Positions 1 through 5,388 are shown, numbered from the stretch's first letter. The stretch is 9,932 bases of DNA from JANRLJ01 sp034437895 (GCA_034437895.1 DAOTTO010000479.1:1-9932); one strand, 5' to 3'. Notes: a model not told the origin generated them from the sequence alone. A program made the numbers and translations.

Positions 1-5
1 CGCCA

Positions 6-32
6 TAGGGGAGAATCTCAGACCCTCCCCTA
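6..32. repeat. Intergenic hairpin of the TAGGGG/CCCCTA family
   Basis: TAGGGGAG (6-13) pairs perfectly with CTCCCCTA (25-32) across an 11-base loop. No T-run follows on either strand, so a simple intrinsic terminator is unlikely. The ends resemble the hairpins at 71-131, which suggests a member of the same intergenic family, possibly cut by the window start. Confidence 0.5.
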
Positions 33-48
33 CCTAAACGTTTTAGCG

Positions 49-153
49 CTTTCGCTTATGTTGGGATTTCGTAGGGGCGCACCGATGTGTGCGCCCGTCT
101 GAAGCGGGGCAACACACAGGTTGCCCCCTACAAAAACAATCTTTGAGCGAAAG
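49..153. repeat. Possible inverted-repeat-bounded element containing two hairpins
   Basis: CTTTCGCT (49-56) is inverted as AGCGAAAG (146-153), enclosing about 105 bases with no coding potential. The right end reads AGCGAAAGTCCT (146-157). Its reverse complement, AGGACTTTCGCT, recurs at 9818-9829 at the edge of another repeat. The layout is like a small non-autonomous element or an intergenic repeat unit. The inverted repeat is only 8 bp and no target-site duplication is evident, so this is tentative. Confidence 0.35.
71..131. repeat. Double-hairpin intergenic repeat bounded by GTAGGGG/CCCCTAC
   Basis: The outer ends GTAGGGG (71-77) and CCCCTAC (125-131) are perfect inverted repeats. Inside are two hairpins: GGGCGCAC (75-82) with GTGCGCCC (89-96), and GGGGCAAC (106-113) with GTTGCCCC (120-127), the second with loop ACACAG. 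The two stems differ in sequence but each is perfectly self-complementary. Related hairpins occur at 979-1002 and 7470-7496. No T-tract follows, so this is a repeat element rather than an obvious terminator. Confidence 0.7.
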
Positions 154-197
154 TCCTGCCTTTATTGGTGAAGCAGTTTCGCAAATGGTTTCTAAAT

Positions 198-244
198 AGT
201 GAGCAGTGAGATTTGCTCAAACTCATCGCTCATTACTCATCACT
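198..244. repeat. Heptanucleotide repeats CTCATYR and facing inverted copy
   Basis: CTCATCG (222-228), CTCATTA (229-235) and CTCATCA (236-242) are consecutive 7-mers followed by CT. An inverted, imperfect counterpart AGTGAGCAGTGAG lies at 198-210, so the block could fold. CTCATTACTCATCACT (229-244) recurs with one mismatch at 1046-1061, at the end of gatA. The organisation resembles the short tandem heptanucleotide repeats known in cyanobacteria. The block lies just downstream of the lipoprotein gene. Confidence 0.55.
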
Positions 245-249
245 TTGTA

Positions 250-930
250 TTATCCTGCAGGTGTGGGTTCGGGTGTACCTTCCGCAGAGGTCGCTTCCGG
301 CGTAAGTTCCACCGCCCCACCAATATATGCCACTGAGCCGGCCAAGGATGTGATCGTATCTTTGTACTGGTCGATTTCCCCCTCTGGTGCGCCAAACACA
401 ATCAGCGCATAACCATCGTTTTCCTCCACGATAGCGACTGCCAGTGAAAGCGTTATAGCATTATCTTCAGCCGAGCCAGTGGCGATTGCGCCCTCTTTAG
501 CATTGGCGGTGAAGGCTTCGGGAGCGCCTAACGTTGCAAGAATTCCCGCTTCGCCAGAAGCCAATGTGTTACTAAAACTCGTTAAGGCATCTAGGGGTGT
601 CGCGCCTGGCGCAAGTCCCAGAAGCCCCGCGCCATTTCCCAAAAACGTTACAGTGCCGGCAACTTGCCCGTCAGTGAGTGAATACAGCGTATTCGCCATT
701 TGAAGCGCTTCAGCGCTGTTCGCCAGCAAGATCGCGCCTTGCGATCCTTGCGCCGCCCAGCCAGCAGGATAAATGACGGAAAGTGTGCCGCCCAAAAAGT
801 CTACGCTGTCGATGGTTTGCGCTTGTGTGTTGTTTTCACCCCCGCCGCCGCCTGCATCATCATTCCCGCCGCAGGCCGCCAAAATCAACATCAAGGCGAC
901 AAATAAAATCCAGATTTTGCTTAATTTCAT
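250..930 (-). CDS. Predicted lipoprotein of unknown function
   Basis: This is a 226-residue protein with a classic type II signal peptide. Residues 2-5 include two lysines, then comes a hydrophobic segment (about 6-18) and the lipobox L-A-A-C with the acylated cysteine at position 20. A Gly/Asn/Asp-rich flexible linker (21-35) follows. The body (about 40-205) begins with a strand pattern containing LSVIYPAGW, as in many small secreted beta-alpha domains of Chloroflexota. The C-terminus is a Pro/Thr/Glu-rich tail. The ATG start is supported by AAAGGGG (938-944), seven bases upstream. I infer anchoring on the outer face of the cytoplasmic membrane. No catalytic motif is recognisable, so the biochemical role is unknown. 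It lies 112 bases downstream of gatA on the same strand, but a hairpin repeat sits between them, and functional linkage is doubtful. Confidence 0.85.
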   Translation of the reverse strand: MKLSKIWILFVALMLILAACGGNDDAGGGGGENNTQAQTIDSVDFLGGTLSVIYPAGWAAQGSQGAILLANSAEALQMANTLYSLTDGQVAGTVTFLGNGAGLLGLAPGATPLDALTSFSNTLASGEAGILATLGAPEAFTANAKEGAIATGSAEDNAITLSLAVAIVEENDGYALIVFGAPEGEIDQYKDTITSLAGSVAYIGGAVELTPEATSAEGTPEPTPAG

Positions 931-978
931 GAATTTACCCCTTTATACATTGAAAATTTAATCGAACAATCTAATTCA

Positions 979-1002
979 GGGTTTGGCACGTCAAACCCCT
1001 AC
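979..1002. repeat. Intergenic hairpin GGGTTTG/CAAACCC ending CCCCTAC
   Basis: GGGTTTG (979-985) pairs perfectly with CAAACCC (992-998) across loop GCACGT. The right flank reads CCCCTACA, as at 125-132. It lies between the lipoprotein and gatA. No T-run follows on the minus strand, so termination of gatA here is possible but not shown. Confidence 0.55.
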
Positions 1003-1038
1003 AAAAATCACAGATTATCGTTTTGCGTTATCTGAATG

Positions 1039-1061
1039 CTGACTACTCGTTACTCATCACT
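1039..1061. repeat. Heptanucleotide repeat overlapping the 3' end of gatA
   Basis: CTGACTA (1039-1045), CTCGTTA (1046-1052) and CTCATCA (1053-1059), plus CT, form three degenerate 7-mers. The 16 bases 1046-1061 match 229-244 at 15 positions. Read on the minus strand, the repeat supplies the last five gatA codons (VMSNE) and its stop codon. A single further unit, AGTGATGAG, lies at 2539-2547 just upstream of the gatA start. Confidence 0.5.
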
Positions 1062-2521
1062 AAAGCTGGACGGCGTGTGTGCCAACTGGTCGTCTGTTCA
1101 TAAGCATGACCCACTTTTAGCACAGTGTCCTCTTTAAAGGGTGCGCCAAAGATTTGTAGGCCGATGGGTAGATTATTGCTATCGAAGCCGCACGGCACAT
1201 TCAAGCCGCAGATGCCGCCCAGATTCGCCGTGATCGTCAGCACATCCGCCAGATACATTTGCAGCGGATCGTCGGTATTTTCGCCGATTTTAAAGGCCGT
1301 CGTCGGGCTGGTCGGCGCGACAAGCACATCAACCTGTTCAAACGCTTTCTCGAAATCCTGCTTAATCAGCGTCCGCACCTGTGAGGCTTTGCCATAGAAG
1401 GCATCATAATATCCAGCGGAAAGGGCATACGTGCCGAGCATAATCCGCCGTTTGACCTCCGCGCCGAAGCCTTGACCGCGTGTTTTCTTGTAAGTATCCC
1501 ACATATCGCGGCCTTCGATTCGCGCCCCAAAGCGGATTCCGTCGTAACGGGCGAGATTTGCGCTGGCCTCTGACGTGGCGATCATGTAATACACGGGTAG
1601 CCCGTATTCAGTATGCGGCAGGCTGACTTCAACCGTCACCGCGCCGAGCGATTCAAGATGCGCGATGGCGGCACGTACCCCGGCCTCGACTTCCGGCTGC
1701 ATCCCGGCGACGAAATATTCTTTGGGGATTCCGACTCGTAAGCCTTTGATGTCGCCCGTCAATCCTGCGACATAATCCGGCACTTCGATTGGCATACTCG
1801 TGCTGTCCAGCGGATCGTGTCCCGCCATGATTTGCAGAATCCGCGCTGTATCCTCGACAGTTCGCGCCATAGGCCCCGGTGAATCTAATGAAGAGCCAAA
1901 CGCGACTAAGCCATAACGTGAACAGCGCCCATAACTCGGTTTGAGCGCGGCGATCCCACAGAACGCACCCGGGGTGCGGATGCTGCCGCCCGTATCGGTG
2001 CCGAGTGTGCCTGCCGCCATGCCAGCCGCCACTGCTGCGCCGCTGCCGCCGCTGCTGCCGCCGGGGACACGGTCTAAATCCCAGGGATTGCGCGTGATGA
2101 AAAAGGCCGAATTCTCGGTGGATGACCCCATCGCAAATTCGTCCATGTTCAATTTGCCGAGCATCACCATGCCTGCCTCGTGCAGCCGCGCCACGACGGT
2201 GGCATCAAACACGGGGACGTAGCCTTTCAGGATTTTGCTGGCGCAGGTCGTCTCTACGCCTTTGGTGCTAAAGACATCTTTAATCCCAAGCGGGATGCCC
2301 AACAGCGGCTTATTCTCGCCAGCAGCGCGTGCTTGATCGGCAGCTTCGGCGGCGGCGAGCGCCAAGTCGGGCGTGACAGTGATGTAGGCTTTGATCTGGT
2401 CGTCCAGACGGGCGATCTGGTCAAGATAAGCGCGGGTCAGCTCGACGGACGAAATTTCTTTCGCATCCAGCTTTGCCAGCGCTTCCGTAATGGTTAATTC
2501 GGTGAGGTTGGTTGCCGTCAT
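1043..2521 (-). CDS. gatA: Asp-tRNA(Asn)/Glu-tRNA(Gln) amidotransferase subunit A
   Basis: GatA is the glutaminase subunit of the GatCAB complex. It releases ammonia from glutamine and channels it to GatB, which amidates Glu-tRNA(Gln) or Asp-tRNA(Asn) in the cytoplasm. The amidase-signature triad is intact. Counting from the chosen start, Lys81 lies in LGIKDVF, cis-Ser156 in PGGSSGGSG and nucleophile Ser180 in TDTGGSIRTP, with the 24- and 99-residue spacings seen in known GatA proteins. The length of 492 is usual for the family. Downstream blocks LKPSYGRCSRYG and GSSLDSPGP also fit. I chose the ATG at 2519-2521. An in-frame TTG at 2537-2539 would add six residues (reading MRETSN) but has no ribosome-binding site. 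Upstream of the ATG only a weak GAGAA is seen. gatB and gatC are not in the window, so they must be encoded elsewhere. The last residues fall in a heptad repeat. Confidence 0.97.
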   Translation of the reverse strand: MTATNLTELTITEALAKLDAKEISSVELTRAYLDQIARLDDQIKAYITVTPDLALAAAEAADQARAAGENKPLLGIPLGIKDVFSTKGVETTCASKILKGYVPVFDATVVARLHEAGMVMLGKLNMDEFAMGSSTENSAFFITRNPWDLDRVPGGSSGGSGAAVAAGMAAGTLGTDTGGSIRTPGAFCGIAALKPSYGRCSRYGLVAFGSSLDSPGPMARTVEDTARILQIMAGHDPLDSTSMPIEVPDYVAGLTGDIKGLRVGIPKEYFVAGMQPEVEAGVRAAIAHLESLGAVTVEVSLPHTEYGLPVYYMIATSEASANLARYDGIRFGARIEGRDMWDTYKKTRGQGFGAEVKRRIMLGTYALSAGYYDAFYGKASQVRTLIKQDFEKAFEQVDVLVAPTSPTTAFKIGENTDDPLQMYLADVLTITANLGGICGLNVPCGFDSNNLPIGLQIFGAPFKEDTVLKVGHAYEQTTSWHTRRPALVMSNE

Positions 2522-2566
2522 ATTTGAAGTTTCTCGCAAGTGATGAGATGGGTCGTCAACGGCTCA

Positions 2567-2593
2567 AGTATAGCACATTGGCGAAATGAACAA
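2567..2593 (-). promoter_or_regulatory. Putative gatA promoter with extended -10
   Basis: On the minus strand, TGCTATACT (2567-2575) is an extended -10 with one mismatch to TATAAT. A TTGTTC -35-like box lies at 2588-2593. The 15-base spacer is short, but extended -10 promoters tolerate a weak -35. Transcription would start near 2560, leaving a leader of about 40 bases before the gatA ATG. Confidence 0.45.
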
Positions 2594-2601
2594 GGAGGAA
2601 G

Positions 2602-2631
2602 TTGCCAAAGCTCTTATCTTGACGCTATAAT
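2602..2631 (+). promoter_or_regulatory. Putative promoter of the cupin gene
   Basis: TTGCCA (2602-2607), one mismatch from TTGACA, is followed after 18 bases by a perfect TATAAT (2626-2631). Start would be near 2638, giving a leader of about 98 bases before the cupin ATG at 2736. It is divergent from the gatA promoter, and the two -35 boxes are only 8 bases apart, so a regulator binding there could affect both. Confidence 0.5.
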
Positions 2632-2735
2632 TCGCCGTGTCTACCGATCCTAGTCGAATGGGTCAGTTTCCACGCCGCTGCATCCACCTCTGATAAATTT
2701 CGTTTTTCGTTAATTTTTAACAGGAAGCGTATTGT

Positions 2736-3095
2736 ATGAATGCTAAACAACTGCTAGTAGACCTTGAATTTCATGATTCAGCCGCTTTTGCCCAACCTCT
2801 CTTGGTCGATCAACACAGCCGTATCTTACGTTGGATGCTCAAACCCGGTCAACAAATTGCGGAGCATAAAGTACCTGACTCGCCTTTTTACGTGATTATC
2901 CTCAAAGGACGCGGCATGTTCGCGGGACGGGATAGACAAGAACAAGAGTATGGCACTTTTTCCATGCTGATCTTCGAGCAGGGGGAACCCCATAGTGTCC
3001 GTGCCTTAGATGAAGACTTGATCTTCATCAGCTTTTTACAAGGCTCAGACAGTATGAGGCTGGATCGAACTGGCGGGGAAATCGGGCGCGAGTAG
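2736..3095 (+). CDS. Small single-domain cupin-like protein
   Basis: This is a 119-residue protein with the cupin pattern. Motif 1 covers about residues 37-60: KPG at 36-38, EHKVPDSPFYVI at 43-54 and LKGRG at 56-60. Motif 2 lies at about 80-100, with FEQGEPHSVRAL then acidic DED and a hydrophobic strand. A complete cupin metal site normally has His-x-His, Glu and a later His. Here His44 and His86 are present, but the second His position is Val46 and no Glu sits in the usual place. Metal binding may therefore be weak or altered, as in sensor-like cupins. The start is supported by AGGAAG (2722-2727), eight bases upstream. There is no signal peptide, so it should be cytoplasmic. It converges with the RidA-family gene, with 33 bases between them. 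Substrate unknown. Confidence 0.8.
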   Translation: MNAKQLLVDLEFHDSAAFAQPLLVDQHSRILRWMLKPGQQIAEHKVPDSPFYVIILKGRGMFAGRDRQEQEYGTFSMLIFEQGEPHSVRALDEDLIFISFLQGSDSMRLDRTGGEIGRE

Positions 3096-3112
3096 CTTAA
3101 TAAAGGCTTGGT

Positions 3113-3126
3113 CGCTAAAAATAGCG
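3113..3126. other. Short hairpin between convergent genes
   Basis: CGCTA (3113-3117) pairs with TAGCG (3122-3126) around AAAA, midway between the convergent cupin and RidA-family stop codons. The stem is only 5 bp and has no T-tract, so it is at best a weak bidirectional terminator. It contains GCTAAAAAT (3114-3122), a 9-mer found twice more upstream of the RidA-family gene. Confidence 0.3.
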
Positions 3127-3128
3127 TC

Positions 3129-3530
3129 CTATTCCGGCACGACAGCAATTGCTTCCAATTCTGCCAGCGCATCAGGCCGCGCCAAGGCCGAGACAAAAGC
3201 CACCGTAATCGCGGGTGGATTAGGGCGCAGTCCCCATACTTGCTGGAAGACTCCAAACGCCGGACGCACATCCTGCCCATGAACGACCAGAATCGTCCAC
3301 TTGATGACGTGTTCCAATTTTGCGCCACCTGCTTCCAAAGCAATCTGTAGATTCTCGAAAATCTGCGCGACTTGCGCCGTGAGGTCATCCTTGCCGACCA
3401 TTTCCCCCGCGCTGTTTACCCCATTCTGGCCGCCGATGTAGACCGTCTTTACATTCCCGGTGACGACAACTACATTTGTGAAACCCTGCGCCAGAAAACC
3501 CGGTGGATTGATATGTTCGACTTTGCCCAT
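3129..3530 (-). CDS. RidA/YjgF/YER057c-family protein lacking the catalytic Arg
   Basis: The 133-residue protein has the usual length for the family. RidA proteins are cytoplasmic homotrimers, and archetypal members hydrolyse reactive 2-aminoacrylate-type imines to keto acids. Family landmarks are YIGGQNGV (31-38), a helix QIFENLQIALEAGGA (56-70), a VVHGQDV segment (82-88) and the C-terminal ELEAIAVV strand (124-131). The arginine that binds the substrate carboxylate in the PARS motif of true RidA is replaced: the matching segment here is PAIT, Ile108. The protein is therefore probably not a standard imine deaminase and belongs to a Rid subfamily of unclear function. The start is chosen at ATG 3528-3530 because AAGGGGAG (3537-3544) lies six bases upstream. 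The 60 in-frame codons further upstream have no family similarity. A -10 box is at 3574-3579. Confidence 0.9.
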   Translation of the reverse strand: MGKVEHINPPGFLAQGFTNVVVVTGNVKTVYIGGQNGVNSAGEMVGKDDLTAQVAQIFENLQIALEAGGAKLEHVIKWTILVVHGQDVRPAFGVFQQVWGLRPNPPAITVAFVSALARPDALAELEAIAVVPE

Positions 3531-3573
3531 TGGATGCTCCCCTTTTAGCTCGTTTGTGCTATCCCCACTATAA

Positions 3574-3620
3574 ATTATAGACCATTTCCGCTTATTTGAT
3601 GCTAAAAATACGCTAAAAAT
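3574..3620 (-). promoter_or_regulatory. Putative RidA-family gene promoter with upstream direct repeats
   Basis: On the minus strand a perfect TATAAT lies at 3574-3579, about 45 bases before the start codon. No good -35 is present at 16-18 bases. Instead, two exact copies of GCTAAAAAT (plus-strand 3601-3609 and 3612-3620) sit just upstream at an 11-base period. One helical turn of spacing places both on the same DNA face, which fits an activator or repressor site. On the plus strand the same copies sit in or next to the spacer of a TTGATG (3596-3601) / TGTTAT (3620-3625) pair. Confidence 0.35.
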
Positions 3621-3646
3621 GTTATCCATTCTACATGGAGGCAAAT

Positions 3647-3721
3647 ATGTCATTTCGCAAGGGCTTAGTAAGCATAGAAAGCGTAGTTTCTGGCGAGACG
3701 CAAGGGACAAACGAAGGATAA
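3647..3721 (+). CDS. Possible 24-codon small ORF
   Basis: ATG at 3647-3649 is preceded by GGAGG (3637-3641) with a 5-base spacing, a near-ideal ribosome-binding site. The frame runs 24 codons to TAA at 3719-3721 and encodes a small peptide beginning MSFRKG, with no hydrophobic segment. A weak promoter-like pair (TTGATG at 3596-3601, TGTTAT at 3620-3625) lies upstream. Against it, the ORF is short, resembles nothing I recognise and lies in repeat-bearing intergenic DNA, so chance is quite possible. Confidence 0.2.
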   Translation: MSFRKGLVSIESVVSGETQGTNEG

Positions 3722-3766
3722 ATGAGGGGTTTACCGCTAGTCGTTAAAACGTCCAGCCAGCTAGAT

Positions 3767-3810
3767 AAAAGCCAAGCCTACTAAAGAGGCTGCGAGCAAA
3801 TCTAGCGCCT
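3767..3810. repeat. Direct repeat, copy 1, left of the first HNH cassette
   Basis: These 44 bases match 4550-4593 at 37 positions in the same orientation, with the core CTAAAGAGGCTGCGAGC identical. The copy begins seven bases past the HNH stop codon. It contains a small hairpin, AGCCT (3775-3779) with AGGCT (3787-3791). Together the two copies bracket the first HNH cassette. Confidence 0.65.
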
Positions 3811-3817
3811 GTGTCAC

Positions 3818-4225
3818 CTACCAGCGCTTTGTCCGAATCATATTCTGCCGAATAGCAATCTCCTCGGCCTCATTAAAGTTCAAAAGTTCAACGGTTACAC
3901 GTCCAATGGCGGTTGTACCGCGAATTTCGCCATGATCGATTACAAAATGATCGTCCCATAATTGTGTACGCGGATTGTAGAGGGTTGTGAGATTTCCAGT
4001 GAGTCGATCATAGGAAGAAACATCACGTCCTTTGCTGACGTTGCATTCAAAACATGCCCATGCCAGATTATCAACTATTGTCATGCCGCCGTGTTGCTTC
4101 GGACGAATGTGGTCAGTATGAAAACGCCGATACATAACGCCCTCACGTTTACGGCAGTATTCGCAGCGCTTATCGGCACGTTCTCGCACCTGCTGCCGCA
4201 GCGCCTCTGGAATACGTTCTTTCAC
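3818..4225 (-). CDS. HNH endonuclease-like protein, cassette 1
   Basis: The 135-residue protein has a zinc-ribbon HNH fold. CEYC is at 21-24, the HNH strand-loop has Asp38-His39-Ile40, GG at 46-47 and Asn53-Leu54, then CFECN at 58-62 and Lys65-Gly66. The two CxxC pairs would bind structural zinc, while His39 and Asn53 supply the beta-beta-alpha-metal nuclease core. The conserved tail (LYNPRTQLWDDHF, then GRVTVELLNFN) marks a specific HNH subfamily shared with the second cassette. It likely cleaves DNA in the cytoplasm; the target is unknown. Translation starts at GTG 4223-4225, overlapping the TGA of the upstream small gene by four bases, which implies translational coupling. It could be a toxin, a solitary nuclease or a domesticated mobile-element nuclease. 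Base composition looks more AT-rich than in gatA, by eye. Confidence 0.85.
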   Translation of the reverse strand: MKERIPEALRQQVRERADKRCEYCRKREGVMYRRFHTDHIRPKQHGGMTIVDNLAWACFECNVSKGRDVSSYDRLTGNLTTLYNPRTQLWDDHFVIDHGEIRGTTAIGRVTVELLNFNEAEEIAIRQNMIRTKRW

Positions 4226-4473
4226 GCCTGATCCAGTTTTATCAGCGCCCGTGACTTGAGTAGGGACATTTTACGATCAACATAAACCATCTGCTCAAGT
4301 TCAATTTGTTCTTCTAGGGTCAATGTTCCTTCGCGGTTCTTCTCAAGCAATTCTTCAGCACGTTCTTCGGATTCCTTTGTTGGATGAAAGGCTAAAATGT
4401 CTTCTGGCGGGACGTTCTTTTCTAGTAGCTCGAACAATTCCGCAAAGGTATCGGGAATAACAATTTCTTGCAT
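4222..4473 (-). CDS. Small acidic protein partnered with HNH nuclease, cassette 1
   Basis: This is an 83-residue acidic, mostly helical protein with no named domain that I can assign. It shares with its counterpart at 4711-4968 a pattern of FH (29-30), ERAEELLEKNR (37-47), GTLTLEE (49-55), an EL-rich helix and a terminal LKSRALIKL. The gene precedes and overlaps the HNH gene, the usual antitoxin-toxin order, so a regulator or inhibitor of the nuclease is a fair inference but unproven. Start choice: an in-frame GTG at 4486-4488 would add five residues, but that GTG is part of GTGAGGA (4482-4488). The same sequence is the Shine-Dalgarno of the second cassette, and it sits eight bases before the ATG at 4471-4473. 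I therefore use the ATG. Confidence 0.75.
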   Translation of the reverse strand: MQEIVIPDTFAELFELLEKNVPPEDILAFHPTKESEERAEELLEKNREGTLTLEEQIELEQMVYVDRKMSLLKSRALIKLDQA

Positions 4474-4499
4474 TAGCTTGTTCCTCACACTTTATAACA

Positions 4500-4505
4500 A
4501 TTATA
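4500..4505 (-). promoter_or_regulatory. Putative -10 box of cassette 1
   Basis: A perfect minus-strand TATAAT lies 12 bases before the GTGAGGA ribosome-binding site. No convincing -35 is seen 16-18 bases upstream, so strength may depend on a regulator. The transcript leader would be very short. Confidence 0.35.
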
Positions 4506-4549
4506 GCATGGCTCATCTGCTGCCGGAGGGTGAACCCGCCCGGCTATTA

Positions 4550-4593
4550 AAAAACCAAGTCTGCTAAAGAGGCTGCGAGCGAAGACAGCGCCT
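4550..4593. repeat. Direct repeat, copy 2, between the two HNH cassettes
   Basis: Counterpart of 3767-3810 at a constant offset of 783 bases, with 37 of 44 positions identical. It lies in the 237-base non-coding region between the two divergent cassettes. On the minus strand both copies have an open frame spelling similar short peptides (AASLVGLAF and AASLADLVF), but the differences are mostly non-synonymous. A dispersed non-coding repeat is more likely than a gene remnant. Confidence 0.6.
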
Positions 4594-4652
4594 TTACATC
4601 GTGGTCATTCCTTGTTGTGCGTAATCTCTATTATAAAGGATGTCGCAGCAAA

Positions 4653-4680
4653 TTGGCTTCCGATTTTCGTCATGCTACAA
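4653..4680 (+). promoter_or_regulatory. Putative promoter of cassette 2
   Basis: TTGGCT (4653-4658) and TACAAT (4675-4680) are separated by 16 bases. Start near 4687 would leave a short leader containing GTGAGGA (4695-4701), nine bases ahead of the ATG at 4711. Confidence 0.4.
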
Positions 4681-4710
4681 TGGGACTAAACAAAGTGAGG
4701 ACATATCCCC

Positions 4711-4968
4711 ATGACGCTAGAATCCCCTTCGACCCAAACCATCCAAGAGGAAGTGATTGATTTTCTGATTTCGTCACCGACGCTGACGCAGATCACGGAA
4801 TTTCATGCGTCGGACATGGCGCAAGAAAGACTGCGCTACCTGCTGGATGCCAATCGCAGCAATACCCTCACGCCAGAAGAACTTTCTGAACTCGATCAGG
4901 CGGAACAGATGGATCACTTCGTGGCACGATTAAAAACACGCGCCTACAAGGTTTTGGCGGAAAAATGA
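4711..4968 (+). CDS. Small acidic protein partnered with HNH nuclease, cassette 2
   Basis: An 85-residue acidic, helix-rich protein related to the product of 4222-4473. Shared features are FH (31-32), ERLRYLLDANR (39-49), NTLTPEE (51-57), an acidic EL..D helix and the LKTRA segment (74-78). The N-terminal 25 residues differ between the two, so that part may set partner or operator specificity. GTGAGGA (4695-4701) is the ribosome-binding site. The stop overlaps the start of the HNH gene in ATGA (4965-4968). By position it could be an antitoxin-like regulator of the nuclease. No DNA-binding motif is clear, and the function is not established by sequence alone. Confidence 0.78.
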   Translation: MTLESPSTQTIQEEVIDFLISSPTLTQITEFHASDMAQERLRYLLDANRSNTLTPEELSELDQAEQMDHFVARLKTRAYKVLAEK

Positions 4969-5381
4969 CCTATATCCCTGACATGCTGCGTCATCTAGTC
5001 ATTGAACGCGCCGATAACTGCTGCGAATACTGCTTAATTCATCAGCGATATAGGCTCTATCCGCATGAAGTCGATCACATCATCGCGGAAAAACATCGGG
5101 GACAAACGATTGCCGAGAATCTGTGCTTAAGTTGTTTGATTTGCAATCGCCACAAAGGGACGGATTTCGCTTCTTTTGACCCAGAAACAGATGAAGTGGC
5201 GCTGCTTTATCATCCACGCCGTGACAAATGGGAAGATCATTTTGCGCTGGATAAAGGGCGTATAATTCCCTTGACCCCACAAGGCCGTGTTACCGTCTTT
5301 TTGCTCAAGTTCAACGATAGGCAGCGCTTAGAACAACGTGCCGATTTGACGGCAATCGGGCGCTACCCACCTCAGCGTTAG
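4965..5381 (+). CDS. HNH endonuclease-like protein, cassette 2
   Basis: A 138-residue homologue of the HNH protein at 3818-4225, roughly 35-40% identical by eye along the full length. Visible motifs are ERADNCCEYC with the zinc pair Cys20/Cys23, VDHI with Asp37-His38, Asn52-Leu53, CLICN with Cys57/Cys60, and Lys64-Gly65. The subfamily tail LYHPRRDKWEDHF (about 81-93) and GRVTVFLLKFN (about 107-117) is also present. All nuclease-core positions are kept, so it is probably active. The start ATG overlaps the preceding TGA by four bases, and only a weak GGCGG precedes it, so coupling to the upstream gene is likely. The stop is seven bases from the stop of the convergent VWA gene, leaving no room for a terminator between them. 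Confidence 0.87.
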   Translation: MTYIPDMLRHLVIERADNCCEYCLIHQRYRLYPHEVDHIIAEKHRGQTIAENLCLSCLICNRHKGTDFASFDPETDEVALLYHPRRDKWEDHFALDKGRIIPLTPQGRVTVFLLKFNDRQRLEQRADLTAIGRYPPQR

Positions 5382-5388
5382 CCATTTT

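Noticed and set aside
75..131. Intrinsic transcription terminators at the G/C hairpins
   Set aside because: No run of T follows on either strand at these hairpins, and the same structures occur in several places with fixed CCCTAC ends, so a repeat family is the better reading.
2180..2497. 105-codon plus-strand frame inside gatA
   Set aside because: It is antisense to the conserved N-terminal part of GatA and has no supporting signals.
2888..3388. 166-codon open frame on the minus strand overlapping the cupin and RidA-family genes
   Set aside because: It runs through both genes in other frames, is rich in Arg/Ser and has no recognisable domain, while both overlapped genes have family motifs and ribosome-binding sites.
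3531..3710. 60-codon upstream extension of the RidA-family frame
   Set aside because: It would include the promoter-like TATAAT and the AAGGGGAG ribosome-binding site, and the protein without it already has the normal family length.
3767..3810. Possible integron attC site or transposase remnant in the 44-base repeat
   Set aside because: It lacks the paired core sites of attC, and the differences between copies are mostly non-synonymous in the open frame, so neither reading is supported.
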